Shown here piece by piece: positions 33,510-46,890 of a stretch of DNA of 64,000 nucleotides (position 1 is the first letter of the stretch; each line of letters opens with the position of its first letter). Under the pieces are notes generated by a model. The model was not told where the DNA came from. It worked only from the letters and a program-made list of their open reading frames with translations, and made no database searches. The translations under genes were made by a program, and so were the position numbers. Source of the DNA: Cristatella mucedo (Eukaryota; Bryozoa; Phylactolaemata; Cristatellidae); contig WPIO01000099.1 of the NCBI GenBank assembly GCA_009760855.2, positions 748,501-812,500 on the forward strand. Direction: 5' to 3'.

Positions 33510-33904
33510 CTGGCAAGCATTATCAGCAGCATGATGAGAAACACAAAAAACAAACAGCACTGGCGCAGGGTCACGAGAGGCTTACCAGAGTGGGCTGTCT
33601 GGCGGCGGTAAACATTGAGTGGCAGGCATTAGCTCGTATAGCGAGCCGAGCACGGACTGAGAATTCGGCGACAATCGAATGTTGCCGCCAAAGGCCGTTG
33701 GCACAGTAGCGGTGAAGGGCTGCAATGAGGAACGAGCCGAGCGAGACTGTCAGCTGACCGAGCCGAAACTGACACCGACGAGCGAGCAAGCATAGCGTGG
33801 ATTGCATAGAAGAAACGATCTCTAGCTCGTCGTTTGCTTTCGGTAACTTTGAGTATTCACGAACCGTTCGAGCAGCGGAACGCCAGGATAGCCATGCAAA
33901 GCTT

Positions 33905-35560
33905 AAAATAATAATGATAATAATAATAATACATTTGATAAAGTACCGTTAGAGAACTCAATCTCTTTCTAGGTGCTTTAAAATTGCTGCAAACAGAGCA
34001 AGATCGAATGGCTAGTGTTAGCATGCTCAATGTCAACAGGCATAACATGGTTAGGGGTGACATGCACAGGGTCAGCATGCAAATGCGGTTGGTGGCAGCA
34101 TGCACAGTGCCAGCATGCTCAATAGGCACATAAAAGACGAATCTCAGAACCCACTAAATGCTGTCATAAAAAGGTGCATTTCTAGTTTTTTTTAATGCAG
34201 ACAAGTCAGGAGATGTCGTAATGCAAGTCGGGAGTGAGCTCCAGGCTTTGGGAGCATAATAACTAGAGGTTTGTACGAGGTAAACAGTTAGATTCCGAAA
34301 AGCAAGTGGTACGATGCTTAGCCTGGTGCGGCAGTAGATCTGATAGGTAGGCTGGAGCCAAAGGATGAAATGACCTAAAAGTGAGCGACAAAACCTTGAA
34401 GTCGATCCGTTGCTTGACTGGTAGCCAGTGCAGGTCTGCGAGAAGTGGTGCGATGTGGCAGCTGCGAAGCTCACGACAGACAAGCCTTGCTGCAGAGCTC
34501 TGCACCAGCTGTAAGCACCTGATAGCACAGGCAAGACACAGACACAGACACAAGACACAGACCAGCAAGCAGTGAGTTACATAATTCAAGACGGGATGTC
34601 ACAAATGCATGGACCAACTTAGGTGTGGTATCCTTGTCTAAACAAGCCCGAATTTTAGCAATTTTGTGTTGCTGAAAGTAGGCAGACTTGACTGTGGAGC
34701 TGATGTGGTCGTCTAACGAAAGGTCCCTTTAGAACATGACACCTAGATTTCGTTAAGAGATATGCTGGCAGAGCCAATTTTTAGCGTTAGCCTTTCCAAT
34801 TTCTGAATCACACTTGGTTTGCCCATTACTAGTAAGTTAGTTTTAGCATCATTTAATTTAAGAAATTTGCTGCCATCCATATGCGGATGTCATCAATACA
34901 AGCAAGGGAATTGAGAAAAATTCGACGTGCTTGAGAGCTGGGTGGGAACAAAGCAAAGGTGCAACTGAGTGAGTGTCATCTGCATAGAAGTGAAAGTCTA
35001 GATTGTGCTTGGCAATCATATCGTCAAGAGGGAGTGAATCAACCGTGAAAAGAACTGGACCCTGCGGAGCCCTGAGGTACCCAATATTTCAGAAGTGCCT
35101 CGGATGATCTTTTTCCATTCACATCAATACACTGCAGTCTCCCATTGAGATAGGACCTCAACCATTGCAGTGCAGTGCCAGTGATGCCCAGGCGAGATGA
35201 GACGTGCTCAAGAAGGATTTGGTGATCGATAGTATCAAAAGCTGCCGAAAGATCGAGCAAAACAAGCAGAAGTACTCTACTCATGTCTGCATTCGCAAGT
35301 AGGTCGTTGTAAAGCCTAAGGAATGCTGATTCTGTGGAGTGATTAGCTCTAAAACTAGTCTCGAATTTACTAGCAAGGTTTGAAGTTTTAATATATGAGT
35401 TCAGCTAGTCTGCCACGACTCGTTCCAGTGTCTTCGATAGGAACGACAGAAGGGAGACTGGGCCGAAGTTGCTCAAGTTCTCCTGGTCTAGTGTCTCTTT
35501 CTTGAGCAGTGGCCTGACTACAGTCTTTTTAAAAGGTGCCTAGACATGATCTGAGGCTAC
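33905..35560 (-). mobile_element. LINE-A, long truncated copy in the TIR gene intron
   Basis: Runs from an ATT tail and hairpin (about 33920-33985) through the 3'UTR and C-terminal domain (34154-34589 in two frames) to RT (35039-35284: LLVLLDLSAAFDTIDHQILL, GVPQGSA-like) and the KKTVV-RPLLKK region near 35520. It retains the AGTAA stretch missing from the 44.5-kb copy (35370-35385), so it serves as a reference for that deletion. Confidence 0.87.
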
Positions 35561-36109
35561 TAATGACATATCTATGATGTTAGTTGTTTTCCTGAACACA
35601 CTACTATTTGGCCATGCCGTCTTTGCAGCTTATGTTAGTATCTAGAAAGAGATTAAGTTCTCAGAGGGTGCTATACCAACGTATTATTATTATCATTACT
35701 CGGCTGGTGCAGAAATCCCAGCCTAGTGCCATTGAGACACGAGTTTAAGCACTCACTGGTGTCACCTGCGAAAGTGAAAGCACACAGTCTGAGTCATACC
35801 ATCGAGCATTTGCTGCATCTTTCCTCCTCCTCCTCCTCCTCTTCCTCAAACTAGCATTAGTGATAGTAATAAACCTGCTGCTATTGAAAGTTATAGAACT
35901 AACTCTTTCGAGGCATTTAGAACCGGTGGGGGATACTAACTGATTCAACAGCCTCTTTTTGTATAGTGGCAAAAGAGCCTTAAAGGCTATCACCACCACT
36001 AAAGCAAACGCTATGAAGTATGGGTGAATTTTCATCTTTGCACTCAATGCCATCACGTCAGATGGCGTTGTGATATGCATGCAATATTACTGAATATGTG
36101 ATATGTATC

Positions 36110-36180
36110 ATATCATATAATACACATAGCATTATATATATATAATGCTATGCTATATATATATATATATAATGCTATAT

Positions 36181-36212
<32 letters not shown>

Positions 36213-36215
36213 AAA
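36110..36215 (+). repeat. (TA)n with nested palindromes
   Basis: TATA arrays separated by ATAGCATTATA/TATAATGCTAT blocks, which can fold into cruciform-like structures. TIR gene intron. Confidence 0.9.
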
Positions 36216-36790
36216 CTACGAAATATTTGATTTATAAACAAAGAATACTACTTCGCAGAAATTCACTAATCCCGATAGAGTCTGGAACTGATTAACAGCA
36301 ATAAATGGGGATGACTGTATACATGAAGTGCCTAGAAAGAGATAAGTTCTCTGAGTACACTATACAAGTGTATTATTATTCTTATTTATAATGTAATATT
36401 ACAGGTAAAATGTGGTACTAACAGTCGGTCAGGAGTTCCAGGTTGTAGATGCACAGGAGCTAGAGACGAGGTCTCCGAAGAGTTTAAAGGTGATCGGCAG
36501 CAAAGTTACACGGTCAGAGTCAGAGGCAAAACAAGGGAGACCCGTGGTGGATTTCCGGAGGATAGGAGATACCTGGCAATAGCGAGTCGACCTCGAGGTC
36601 GATGAGCTACTCGCAGAGGAGATAAAGCGCAGGTCAGAGAGAAGAGGCAGATGTCAATGCTGCAGTTTCGACGATCATGAATCACTCCGAGCCTTATACT
36701 GCACGGTGAGACCAACTAGCAGGCAGACTATGCCTACCATTATATTCATACAAAAGTTTGCAATAAACACACCGCGACACACACACACCG

Positions 36791-36836
<46 letters not shown>

Positions 36837-36929
36837 TCACTCACACCGACACACCCATGCACACATGCACCAGTGCTACTATCGCTGTGGGATGAGTAGC
36901 TGTAGATACTGGCAGAACTTTAGTTGCCA

Positions 36930-37400
36930 TGGAAGACGTTTTAACAGAAGCATTCAGTGTTTTCCTGGTCTTGTGTTGACTTCTTAATGAGTGGCAGGAC
37001 AACAGTAGCTTTAAGGGTTCTAGAGACATCTCTACTAATTAAAGCCAGAAAGTCCGTCATACCAAAAGCTAGTGCACTTGCATCACGTGGCAAGATGGCG
37101 CACTTCCGTCGATCGGCAAGCAGTGTTGTCTTACGTGACGAAACTACTACGACTCTGCAAAGCGAGTCCACAGGCAGTGAGCTGCTCGTGTTAATAAAGG
37201 CGAGATACAACAAATCTTGGGATCTCATTAGAATAACAATAAATATGGTATCTCGAAATCTAGTACTAATACTAATAATTGTTTATTAAGCATGATATTA
37301 CTCACCATTCAATTGCATTTCCATTTGCAGCAAATGTAAAGCTCCTAGAAAGAGATTGAGTTCTCTGAGGGCTCTTTATCAATGCATTATTATTATTAAT
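36930..37400. mobile_element. LINE fragments
   Basis: 36930-37050 resembles the minus-strand RT start (DQEN, LIKKSTQDQENTECF; ...ATVVLPLIKKS). 37265-37400 is a + strand LINE-A 3' end with AAAGCTCC and an ATTATT tail. 37050-37230 shows no recognisable coding. Confidence 0.6.
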
Positions 37401-37644
37401 GGTAACATGTAAAATAAAACATGAATACCCGTTAGTAAACTTCAGCTCTTTCTATGCACTTTAAATGTTCTGAAAAGGAAGCATGTAAATTGTTTAAATA
37501 TTACACGCAAAATTACAACATGCACAATTTCAGCACTCACAAACACATAAGGGACGATTCACACTCTTAGATCAATGGCCGTGAGATGCTTAGCAAAAGC
37601 TTCAACAGCTGAATCTTCGTCAGACAGAGTAGCCGATTGCTTAC

Positions 37645-37985
37645 CGGCAGCTGCTGAGAGAAATGCCTGGGAGCTTCTGGCCTGGGAGCAACTGCCGGAG
37701 TTCCGTACAGCGCCAGGAGATGCTGCAGCTGCAGCTGCTGAAGCTGCAGCTGCTGCTGCTGCTGCTGCAGCAATGTGGCCAGTATCTGCTGATCGTAGCT
37801 GCCGCCGGGGCCGGCCGGGGCAGAAGTGTACGGCGGCTCCTGGTAAGACGACATGCTGGCCATCGGTGAACGAAAGAAGGTGGCCACTGCGGGTGGCACA
37901 GGCGCTCTGCTGCTGCCGCCAATGCTTCCGGCGCTGTCGAGCGGCTGCGTAGCGCCGACGACCGTGAGTGGGCCTCTTCGACTGC
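37645..37985 (-). CDS. TIR gene: Gln-rich exon
   Basis: Acceptor CATTGCAG, donor GTAAGC; it enters with two bases and leaves in phase 0. It encodes SRRGPLTVVGATQPLDSAG..., SYQEPPYTSAPAGPGGSYD, then a Gln/Leu-rich block (QQQQQQLQLQQLQLQHLL) and RHFSQQLP. Phase agrees with both neighbouring exons. The Gln/Leu block may form a coiled coil or a transactivator-like surface; no known domain was recognised. Confidence 0.68.
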
Positions 37986-38990
37986 CTGCAATGCGGCTAA
38001 GAGAGGCTAGGACCCGGCAGCGAAAGTCTGCGCAGAAACAGCTCTCAGCACAACGTGACCAAGGCGCTCAGTGCTGCAGCGCTGACCTGTCACACGGGAA
38101 ACGCCTAGACGATCGGCATCCCAGCCAGCAGCAGGTGGCAGACCTACGTCTACCGGTGGTTTTGGTATTGTGGCACTCATCACAAACCACAGAGGTGAGC
38201 GGACCCAGCAACAAGCGTTCTTTACCTCCAGTTGCATGTCTGCCCACGGAAGCTTACGTATGCTGACTGCTACTTATTTTTAAAGTCGTGCCAGTAGCAA
38301 AGATAAAGATCTGCTCTCTTTACTTCCTTCCTCGTCCTTCCACGTGTCTCTGGTATGCAGAATCACAGTTTCTCAACTTACTTCCACTCTGTCGGTCAAC
38401 CAGCTAACGGCTTTTTTTCAGCAATGGTGAGAAGTCTTTACAACTTTTATATACTTCCATGACTAGTTTTCCTGTTATGTTTCCAGCCGGCTCTGACTCG
38501 GCGATTAAACGAAACCGGGCATGACGCGCATAAACTGCTCGAAAATTCTGCACGAGCCACTCGGCCAAGCTGCCAACACTGCCGGCCTCACTGTTCGAGC
38601 CTCACTCACGATCTGCTTTCATAGCAAGCCAATCGTCTCCTGCCCAAGTGGTGGCAGCAGCAGCAGCGGGAGGATATAAGCTATGGCTGAAATTAACGTA
38701 CCTCACAATAATAATAGTAATGATGGCGAGAATAATAAAACACACATATAGCGCATCAAGAGAACTATATATCTTTCTGGGCACTTCACTAAAGCTGAAA
38801 CGAAAGCAAGTCATAGGTTGGTTATAACGTGCACAATTTCAGCACATACAAGCAACCAAAGAATATTTCGCCTCTAGAAGAGAAAAAGTGAAAGAGGGCG
38901 ATGGGGTTAAAAGGGGCCATGGGGAGAAAAAGAGACATGTGAAGGAGAGAGAGGGAGACAGAGAGAGGGAGGGAGACACACAGCGAGAGG

Positions 38991-39148
<158 letters not shown>

Positions 39149-39164
39149 GAGACATGCACAGGGA

Positions 39165-39535
39165 CATCACATCAGCAAGAGGGAGAGTATAAACTGTGAA
39201 GAGAACCGGACCCCTAGCACGAAGCCCTGAGGTACCCCATATTTCAGAGGTACATCGGATGATCTTTGTCCATTCACGTCAATACTCTGGAGTCTCCCAC
39301 TGAGATAGGACCTGGACCATTGCAGAGCAGTGCCAGTGATGCCCAGGCGAGATGAGACGTGCTCAAGAAGGATTTGGTGATCGATAGTATCAAAAGCTGC
39401 CGAAAGATCGAGCAAAATAAGCAGAAATACTTTACCCATGTCTGCATTCCTAAGTAGGTCGTTGTACACCTTAAGCAATGCTGATTCTGTGGAGTGATTC
39501 GCTCTAAAGCCAGACTGGAACTTACAAGCGATCGA
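39165..39535 (-). mobile_element. LINE-A RT fragment
   Basis: Encodes CKFQSGFRANHSTESALL, LLILLDLSAAFDTIDHQILL, ALQWSRSYLSGRLQ and YGVPQGFVLG on the minus strand. It adjoins a long (GA)n array at 38995-39148. A separate LINE-A 3' end on the same strand lies at 38700-38800. Confidence 0.85.
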
Positions 39536-39654
39536 GAGAGAAAGAGAAAGCGCGAGGAGAGAGACAGAGACAGACAGATAGACACAGACACCAAGAGAGT
39601 GAGTCGTAGACAGACAACAAACCAGAGAGCAAACGTGAGTCAGCAAGTACTTGC

Positions 39655-39808
39655 TGGTTTGGCCCGGTGATTAGGGTGCTTCCTTAAACCAAGGTCAAGG
39701 TAAATGTATTTGACGACCGGTGTCTTGGGCACGAGTCCCATGGCATATGTGAAAAGCCTGAACCGAGATCACGTTCTGGTAGGGTGCTATATAAATATAT
39801 CCTACTTT
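39655..39808 (+). mobile_element. SINE-2
   Basis: GGTTTGGCCCGGTGATTAGG head, TTGGGCACGAGTCCC box, GAGATCACGTTCTGGTAGG 3' part and GCTATATAAATATA. Confidence 0.78.
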
Positions 39809-40048
39809 TTCATTTTCTTGCGACAGACCGAAAGAGGCAGCAGAAAGACTGACGGTCATTGTCAGGTTCCTAAAAGCTCGAAAGCATATCTATCGCAAGG
39901 CCATCCACCGGACTTCTGCACCGAAATCGAAGGCGACGACTGGCAACAGCGGCTTTGGCTTTTGGCTTCGGCCGCTGCCTCAGTCGCTGAGAGCAGAGGA
40001 AGCTCAGGCTTGAGAAACAACGTGTCAAGCGTCGGGCTGGCAACTGAC

Positions 40049-41664
40049 CTGAGCTGACTGGGCCTGTCGCCACCGCCGTGCTGCTGCTTCTGCTGCTGGC
40101 AGCCAAAGCAGCCTGCTGCAAGCTGGCCTCCACGGTGCTCTTTCGAGCCGCGCTGCCACCACTGCCATGCCTCGCTGGCACCGCCGTCGCGCCGCCACGG
40201 TTGCTCGTAGTCGCTGCTTCCGATGGCGTTCCCAGCACAGACTCCGCAGCAGCAGCAGCAGCAGGGGGTGCTCCGCGGCTGGTCATCATGGCGGTGCAGT
40301 CGTTTAGCAGGGCTTTCTGACTATCCCTTACGCCCTCGATCTTACGGGCGATGGCTAGGTTGTCGACTGCCGTTTGCAGCTTCGCCTTCCCACCGGCAGC
40401 CGGCGGGTACGACTCCTCCATAATGGCCACGTCGTGTGGCTTTGGTGGCGACGACGTAGCGGCAGCAGCTTTCTCGAAAGGACGATCGTCTGACTGCTGC
40501 TGCTGCTGCCACTGCTGCTGCGTGGCCTTGCAGGGCTGCACAGAGGTGGCGCTGACAAATTCGTGACGCACACTGGAAGACATCAAACCGTGCGCATCGG
40601 CAGCAGACCGGCATGTGCTCGGCAGAACGGTTTGAGCTGGGTATGGTGCGCGAGCGTGCGCAGACTGAGCGTCAGCTGCAGCTACGGCCCGACGGGTGGG
40701 CGGTGGGACGACGTCGCCGCTCAGCCGGGGCACAGCGGCGGCTGCTGCTGCTGCCAATGCAGGCGACGAGCCGTCGCCGCCCGAACGGGGAACTCCAGCG
40801 ACTGCAGGTCCGACAGACGGCCATGCCACTGCCGAGCCGGCCCAGGGGTTCGGACCATAGATGGTGTTGGCCGCAGCAGCCGGCAAGATGCCCGGCCCTG
40901 AATGCTGACCCAAAGCCGGCCAGTCCTGCAGAGGGAGGCGCCCTCGGCCGCCGCTGGCCGGATCAAATAGGCTGCTGCTGTATGGAGGAGGCAGAACTGC
41001 CTGAGAAGCAGAAGCAGCTCCTGCCACAGGAACGAAGCCAGAGGCACCTGGTTGCAGCCGGGCTTGAAAGAGCTGCCACTGCTGCACGGCGGCTTCCGCA
41101 GCAGTCCTGCCGCCGGCACCTTCCGGTGGACCAAAGCCGTGCTGTGGCCACGGCTGATGGCTAGCAGCGCGGGAAGCTGTCATGCCATTGGCCGTCAGTG
41201 GACCGAATCCGGACGAGGACGGCTGTGAGCCTCCTACGGCGGCTGCTGTGCGAGCGGTCGCGGCTGCAGCCATGGCTGCTGAGGCTGCGCTTCTGTCGCC
41301 TCCGCTGCCAGAGAGCGTCGTACCAGACGCGTAGCCGCCACGCAGATGCAGGACGAGCGGCACGCCTCCTCCGCTGCCGCCGGCCATTGCCGCATCCTCA
41401 TGCGCAGCAGCAGCAGCAGCAGCAAGCAGCTGAGCGGCCATCCTCGCCTGCTGCTCGCGCTGCCACTGAGCGAAGGCTTGCTGATCCCTGGCGTGCCGTA
41501 TGACCTGCTCGCCCTGCTCGAGCCGCTCCAGCGTCTGCTTTAGCTCGGCCTCGTGCGCCTCCTCCTGCACGGCGCGCTCGTGCCGGGCGTGCAGCTCCTC
41601 CAGCTCGGCTTCTCTCTGCTTGCTCAGCAGCTGCTTCTTTATCTCCTCCTCTGCCGTCCGGAGG
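40049..41664 (-). CDS. TIR gene: long exon with coiled coil and Ala/Gln/Ser/Gly-rich region
   Basis: A 1616-nt exon open throughout. It follows GCCACAG and ends at CAG|GTCAGT, with phases 2 in and 1 out. It starts with LRTAEEEIKKQLLSKQREAE and continues as a charged coiled coil (ELHARHERAVQEEAHEAELK, ...LERLEQGEQVIRHARDQQ). An (A)7 run and about 400 residues of Ala/Gly/Ser/Pro/Gln-rich sequence follow, including short Q runs. There are no catalytic motifs. The coil probably oligomerises the protein and the tail is probably disordered; both are inference. The exon is GC-rich and free of stops, unlike the surrounding introns. The opposite strand has long mirror ORFs that are shadows. Confidence 0.72.
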
Positions 41665-41999
41665 CTGTGGCGATCGGAAGGCGATGCGACAACGGAGGGC
41701 GCCGCCCGCCCGCCGCCTCGTCAGCGCAGCCAGCGTGCGCAGCCACGCGCGCCAGAGTGCATTGCGCCTGCCGCATGCCAGAAGCGCGAGAAGAGCGAGC
41801 GGCAGCCCGGATACGCACGTCCGGGCGCCCGCCAGCTGGTCAGCTGATCAAAGTGGCTCAGACTCAGCAGAGGCGTCCAGGGGGCTTCGGCTGCGTGCTG
41901 TGGAAAACGCTCCGTGCACACCAACCGCTCTTTCACATTAGATTTGCTCTAACCTGTAGTTGTTAGAAATACGAACAACAGATAGAACAGGTATTCTAA

Positions 42000-43120
42000 G
42001 TCTAGAAGGGAAAATCTCTTCCTGGGCACTTCCTGTTGGTCCGAAATGAAGTACATAAACTGATTAGGGATAGTAAGATTCATTATTGCAGTACAGATGC
42101 GAACATTCACACAGAGCAAATACAACGAGTCACTGATGGATTGTCTAGTTTTAAATCTAACGGCAAGTAAAGTCGTGAGGTCCGTCGGTGGTGCAATCCG
42201 TGATTTGGGAGCATAGGAACTGAATAATGATAGCAATATTAAGACACGTATATACCACCAAAAGAGAACTTTGCGGACACACTAAATATGCAGGAAACGA
42301 AGCATATCAAGTGCTTAGCTATACCGTGCACAGCGAGTCAGCATGCAAAAGCAAGACAGGGCAAGGCAACGATTTGAGTCTGATGACTAGCTGTCGAGCT
42401 TGGCACCAATGGCAAGAATTCTATTGCGGGCATGGTGACGTGCAAAGAACGAGCCCACCAAGGTCTAGAGACACAAATACATAGACGATGACTGACCTGG
42501 CTGCAGAACCCTTGTCTAAGCATGTTTGACATGGGCAATTAAGTATCTCGGGCTAAAACTCAACAAACTAGTGAGGACTATGAAAGTAGACCACTGGAGA
42601 GCTTTCCATGGTGAGCTAACAGCCTTCGACAGACGAAGTAGTTAAACAAAAGAGGCATATGCAATCAGTAAAATCGTCAACTGGACGATGAGACATAGGC
42701 AAACTGGGTCTTCAGAATTATTCGCATGGCCATGCTCGATGGAAGACATAGATCAAGACAAAGTTGGATGTTTTGGATAGCTCGGAGAGGGGGAGAAAGT
42801 GAGCAAATGCATCTTTTCTCGGTCAGAGGGCTTTGACAAACAAATGCCACCAGCCAATAACTAAACGTGAGGATAATTGGCAGAATGGCCAGTGAAATAC
42901 TGTTGCAGTCTAAGCAGCTTAACTGCTATTACATATCACGGATGGCTTTAAAAATAAATCTACAGCACGAACGAGACTAACTCTTTAGTTCTATGGAATG
43001 GCCACGATGGTATCGATCCCTTCCATAGGCTTTGCCTTGCCAAAGCGCTCTAGCGGCTTCTGCATTCAAAATATATTTGCCAAAAACATGGCGCTTGAAA
43101 CAGTGCTAGTTCTTGCATGA
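42000..43120. other. TIR gene intron without recognised features
   Basis: No coding exon, SINE or LINE that I can identify. It has antisense 3'-LINE-like words at about 42000-42250 (AATCTCTTCCTGGGCACTTC) suggesting very old copies. Confidence 0.4.
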
Positions 43121-43124
43121 GTGT

Positions 43125-43800
43125 ACTAATGTTTCCTTTGCAGCAAATGTAAAGCGCCTAGAAAGAGATTGAGTTCTCTGAGGGTGCTTTATCAAATTTA
43201 TTATTATTATCATTATTAAAAGATGCTGGCTCTACACGACCAAGGCCGTTGGTTCGAATCCTGCTGCAGCCGGCGATCCTCTTGTCGCTCACTTTTAGGT
43301 CACTTCATTCTTTGGCTCCAGCCTATCTCTCAGATCTACTCCCCCACCAGGCCAAGCATCGTCTCGCCCGCCCGCTTTTCGGAATCCAACAGTTTACCAA
43401 TACCTCGTACAAACCTCAAATCCTTTGGAGACCGTGCATTTAATTCTTATGCTCCCAACGGGAGCCTGGAACTCCCTCCCGACTTGCGGCAGAACATCCC
43501 CTGACTTGACCACATTTAAAAAGAACTTGAAAACACTTATTTAGGACAGCATTCAGTGGGTCCCTGTGATTCGTCCTTGATGTGCTTTTGCGTGCTGACA
43601 CTGTGCATGCTGCCACTAACCACATTTGCATGCTGGCCCTAAGCATGTCACCCCTAACCACGTTGTTCATGTTGTTTATCAAGCATGATATTACTCACGA
43701 TTCAATCGCGTTCCCTTTGCAGCAAATGTAAAGCGCCTAGAAAGAGATTGAGTTATCTGAGGGCGCTTTATCAAGCGCATTATTATTATAAAGTGCTGAG
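43125..43800 (+). mobile_element. LINE-A 3' ends, two in tandem
   Basis: A hairpin plus ATT tail at 43140-43215 is followed by a second copy from C-terminal sequence (43285-43500) to its own hairpin (43730-43780) and tail. A SINE-1 follows at once at 43795. Both hairpins keep the paired AAAGCGCC / GGCGCTTT arms, with a G-T pair in the first. Confidence 0.82.
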
Positions 43801-43975
43801 CTGTAATGGCTAACTAGGTAAGGCGGTTGCTTTCACGACCTCGGTGCCGAGGTCGTGGGTTCGATTCCTGCAGTGGGCGATTCTTTATCGCCACTGCGAG
43901 CGGTGGTGATAGCCATAAAGGCTCTTCTGTCGCTATACAAAAAAGAGGCTGTTTAATCAGCTAGGATTTATTATT
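43795..43975 (+). mobile_element. SINE-1
   Basis: Complete copy right after a LINE-A ATT tail; B box GGGTTCGATTCC. A second partial copy (body and tail only) follows at 44000-44085. Confidence 0.84.
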
Positions 43976-44329
43976 TTTATTTATTTATAAAGTGCATTAT
44001 TATTGCCAACTACAAGTGGTGGTGAAAGCTGTTAAGGCTCTTCTGCCGCTATACAAATGAGGCTGTCAAATAAGCTAATATATTTACACTACTAAAGCTG
44101 GCGCCGCTGCGAAGCAAGGCTCACGAGTCCCAGATGCTGCCTCAATGCAAACAGATAAGCATGCCGAAGACGGCAGAGGATCGTGACGAACAAGAGCGAC
44201 CCTGGCGATAATATATCAAGTAGGTAAAGTTAGCGTAGAAGAATGTACTCCCTAGCCAAAGAGAGACACGTGCATTCAGCACCAGAGAGGCATTCCCCTG
44301 GCTGGCTAGGAGTCTAAAGTACAACTAAC

Positions 44330-44540
44330 TGACCTCTTGAACTGGACTTCTAATACCTCTACTGACTCTGCTATGCTTCCCACTTTCTCTTTGTTGCATG
44401 AGATGGGGTCTGTTGGCTACCGAATACATACCGAAAGCCGCTTAGGCTGTTAGTGCGCTACACAAAACTCTCCTTCTCAACACCCACATTGTCTTTATGG
44501 CTTTGTGGAGTTGTGGACAGAGATGCATTACCATCTAAAC
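44330..44540 (+). mobile_element. LINE-B 3' end
   Basis: 3' block of LINE-B (CTGACTCTGCTATGCTTCCC to GGACAGAGATGCATTAC). It lies immediately 5' of the nearly full-length LINE-A. Confidence 0.78.
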
Positions 44541-44766
44541 CACAAATTACAGCACTGCCAGTTTCTAAACGTTATCATTCACAAACAACAAATAATCTAT
44601 CATGATTTATCATTCTCGCCTCCTGACATAGAGCGCTCTAACGTGCGCTCTTGTTCGTTGCAGAATTCTTCCGAAAACCGAAGTTCTTGCGAACATCGTA
44701 TACGGAAACGATACAGCTAAGACCTGTTTAAAGTTATTCTGATTGTTTTTTGACCGTAGCGCGTAA

Positions 44767-46890
44767 AAAATTACGTGCCTATGGACATCTAAACGCTTAT
44801 CGCTTCGGGCTGCTGGGTCTCCCACGCCGGCAGCTTCATTAGCTACGCCGGCGGCTAGTAACCTACTTGTTAGTTATGGTCGTCAGCAGCTGCTATCGCT
44901 TCGTCATCGTATATCAAATGCATTCCTAGATATTAATGTTGTTGCTAAGATTCATGAACTATGCATTAACAAAAGGAAAGCACCCCGTAGCCGCCGCGGT
45001 GGCCGGAACCGCCAGCTTAGACGCTGCTCGTTTGGTATTCCTAGCATTGTCTCGAACCGCTTAGCACGCTCCCCCCCCCCCCCCGCATGCGTCACTGTAA
45101 ATCTCTCAAACTTAGTGGTCATCAGGCCTGTTGTAACCCAATCGGCCAGACTTAACGCTTGCCTTTGGAATCCTCGCTCAATGTGCAATAAACCTCTAGT
45201 AATAAACGACCTTATTTCTGAAAATGGTATCGACCTCCTCGCCCTAACTGAAACTTGGCTGAAATCGATAAACTGCCCGACAATTAAAGACGCTACTCCA
45301 TCTGGTTTCACGTTCTTTCACACCCCTAGATCAATCAAAACTGGAGGTGGAGTTGATATGATCGTGCGCTCGAAATTCAACTTCAAGCCATTTGCGGTAC
45401 CCTCGAAGCAGTCTTTTGAATCAATTGTCCTGGTCTCACCCGAAACCAAGCTACCGATAGTGGCAGTAGTCTATCGCCCACCAGGTACCAAATCCTCCTT
45501 TATCTCAGATTTCTCCGATCTCATTTCGATTCTGTGTGCAAGAAATCGATCCTTCCTCGTTATGGGTGATTTCAACGTTCACTTTGATAACTTATCTGAC
45601 GCTTTCAGCACCGAATTTCGTACATTGACAGACTCATTATCTCTTGTGACTCATGTGCATGGCCCTACCCACATCAAGGGTCACACACTCGACCAAATTT
45701 TCTCATATAACTGCACTTTGTCATCACCAGTTATCACCAAATCCTGCTTATCTGACCACATGCAGATCTCATTCAATCTACAGTGTGTGCCCACATTCTC
45801 CTCTAAAATAACCTGTGAATCGCGAAACCTCAAGACCCTTGACATCGATGCTGTCCGTGCGAGCATATCTGCTTCACCTTTGCTGGACAGTCCTCCCTCC
45901 GATCTGTCATCACTGGTAGATAGCTACAACACGACACTAGCTGACACGCTCGACGAGTTTGCACCTTTGACAAAGCGCACTGTGCGCCCCCGCCCAGACG
46001 GCTTATGGTTTACCACAGACATTAAACTAGCCAAGTCTACTAAACGAAAGCTTGAAAAGGCATACAAAAGATCCGGACTAACTGTCCATCGACAGGCATA
46101 TGAAGACTACTGTAGGTCGTACCAATCGATCCTAGCAAAGGCTAAGTCTAGCTTCTATAGAAACATTGTTGAATCACAGATGCACAATCCAAAAATGCTG
46201 ATGTCGACAATAAACCATCTCCTCAACCGTTCCCAGGTTAGCTCCTTACCAGATGATCCTTGTGATGATCTAGCCGATCGCTTCTCTCGATTCTTTGTGC
46301 AGAAGATAGACAAAATCAGGGAATCCATCCCTGCGATGACAACCTTCCCACTAGAATGCTGTTCCTCGGTTCCTGGCTGCGCCTCAATGTCAGCATTTAA
46401 ACAGGTCACTAGTGATGTAGTCCTAAAGCTCGTATCTCAATCAAAGAAGACAACAAGTCCACTGGACCCTATTCCCACTGTCCTGCTCCTACGTTGCATT
46501 GATCTGCTGCTGCCATGCATAACCAACATCATTAATATGTCATTAGCCTCAGGTCAGGTCCCAGCACCTTTCAAAAAAGCTGTAGTCAGGCCACTTCTCA
46601 AGAAAGCTACACTAGACCAAGAGAACTTAAGCAACTACCGCCCAGTCTCCCTTCTACCATTCCTATCAAAGACACTGGAACGGGTCGTGGCAGACCAGCT
46701 GAACTCGTATATCGAAACCTCACACCTTGCTAGTTCCAGTCTGGCTTTAGAGCTAATCACTCCACAGAGTCAGCATTGCTTCGGGTATACAACGACCTAC
46801 TTAGGAATGCAGACATGGGTAGAGTGTCTCTTCTTGTTTTGCTCGATCTTTCGGCAGCTTTTGATACCATCGATCACAAAGTACTTCTAG
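44767..46890 (+). pseudogene. LINE-A ORF2, 5' part: endonuclease and start of reverse transcriptase
   Basis: The frame opens after TAA at 44764-44766 and has no early in-frame ATG; the first is at 45181, so the natural start is unclear. A basic N-terminal segment (SRRGGRNRQLRRC) is followed by a Pro run encoded by poly-C at 45069-45084. Endonuclease motifs follow: LLALTETWL, VVYRPPG, VMGDFNVHF and SDHMQISF. RT then starts with FKKAVVRPLLKK and NYRPVSLLPFLSKTLERVV. Near 46734 the frame is lost. Two other copies carry four extra bases in CTTGCTAGTAAGTTC (revcomp at 35370 and similar at 39520), so this copy lost about 4 nt and the last 50 residues are out-of-frame. Confidence 0.85.

Noticed and set aside
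40078-41966. Several + strand ORFs opposite the long TIR gene exon
   Set aside because: They are antisense shadows of a GC-rich exon with CAG/GCN codons; the minus frame alone joins its neighbours in phase.
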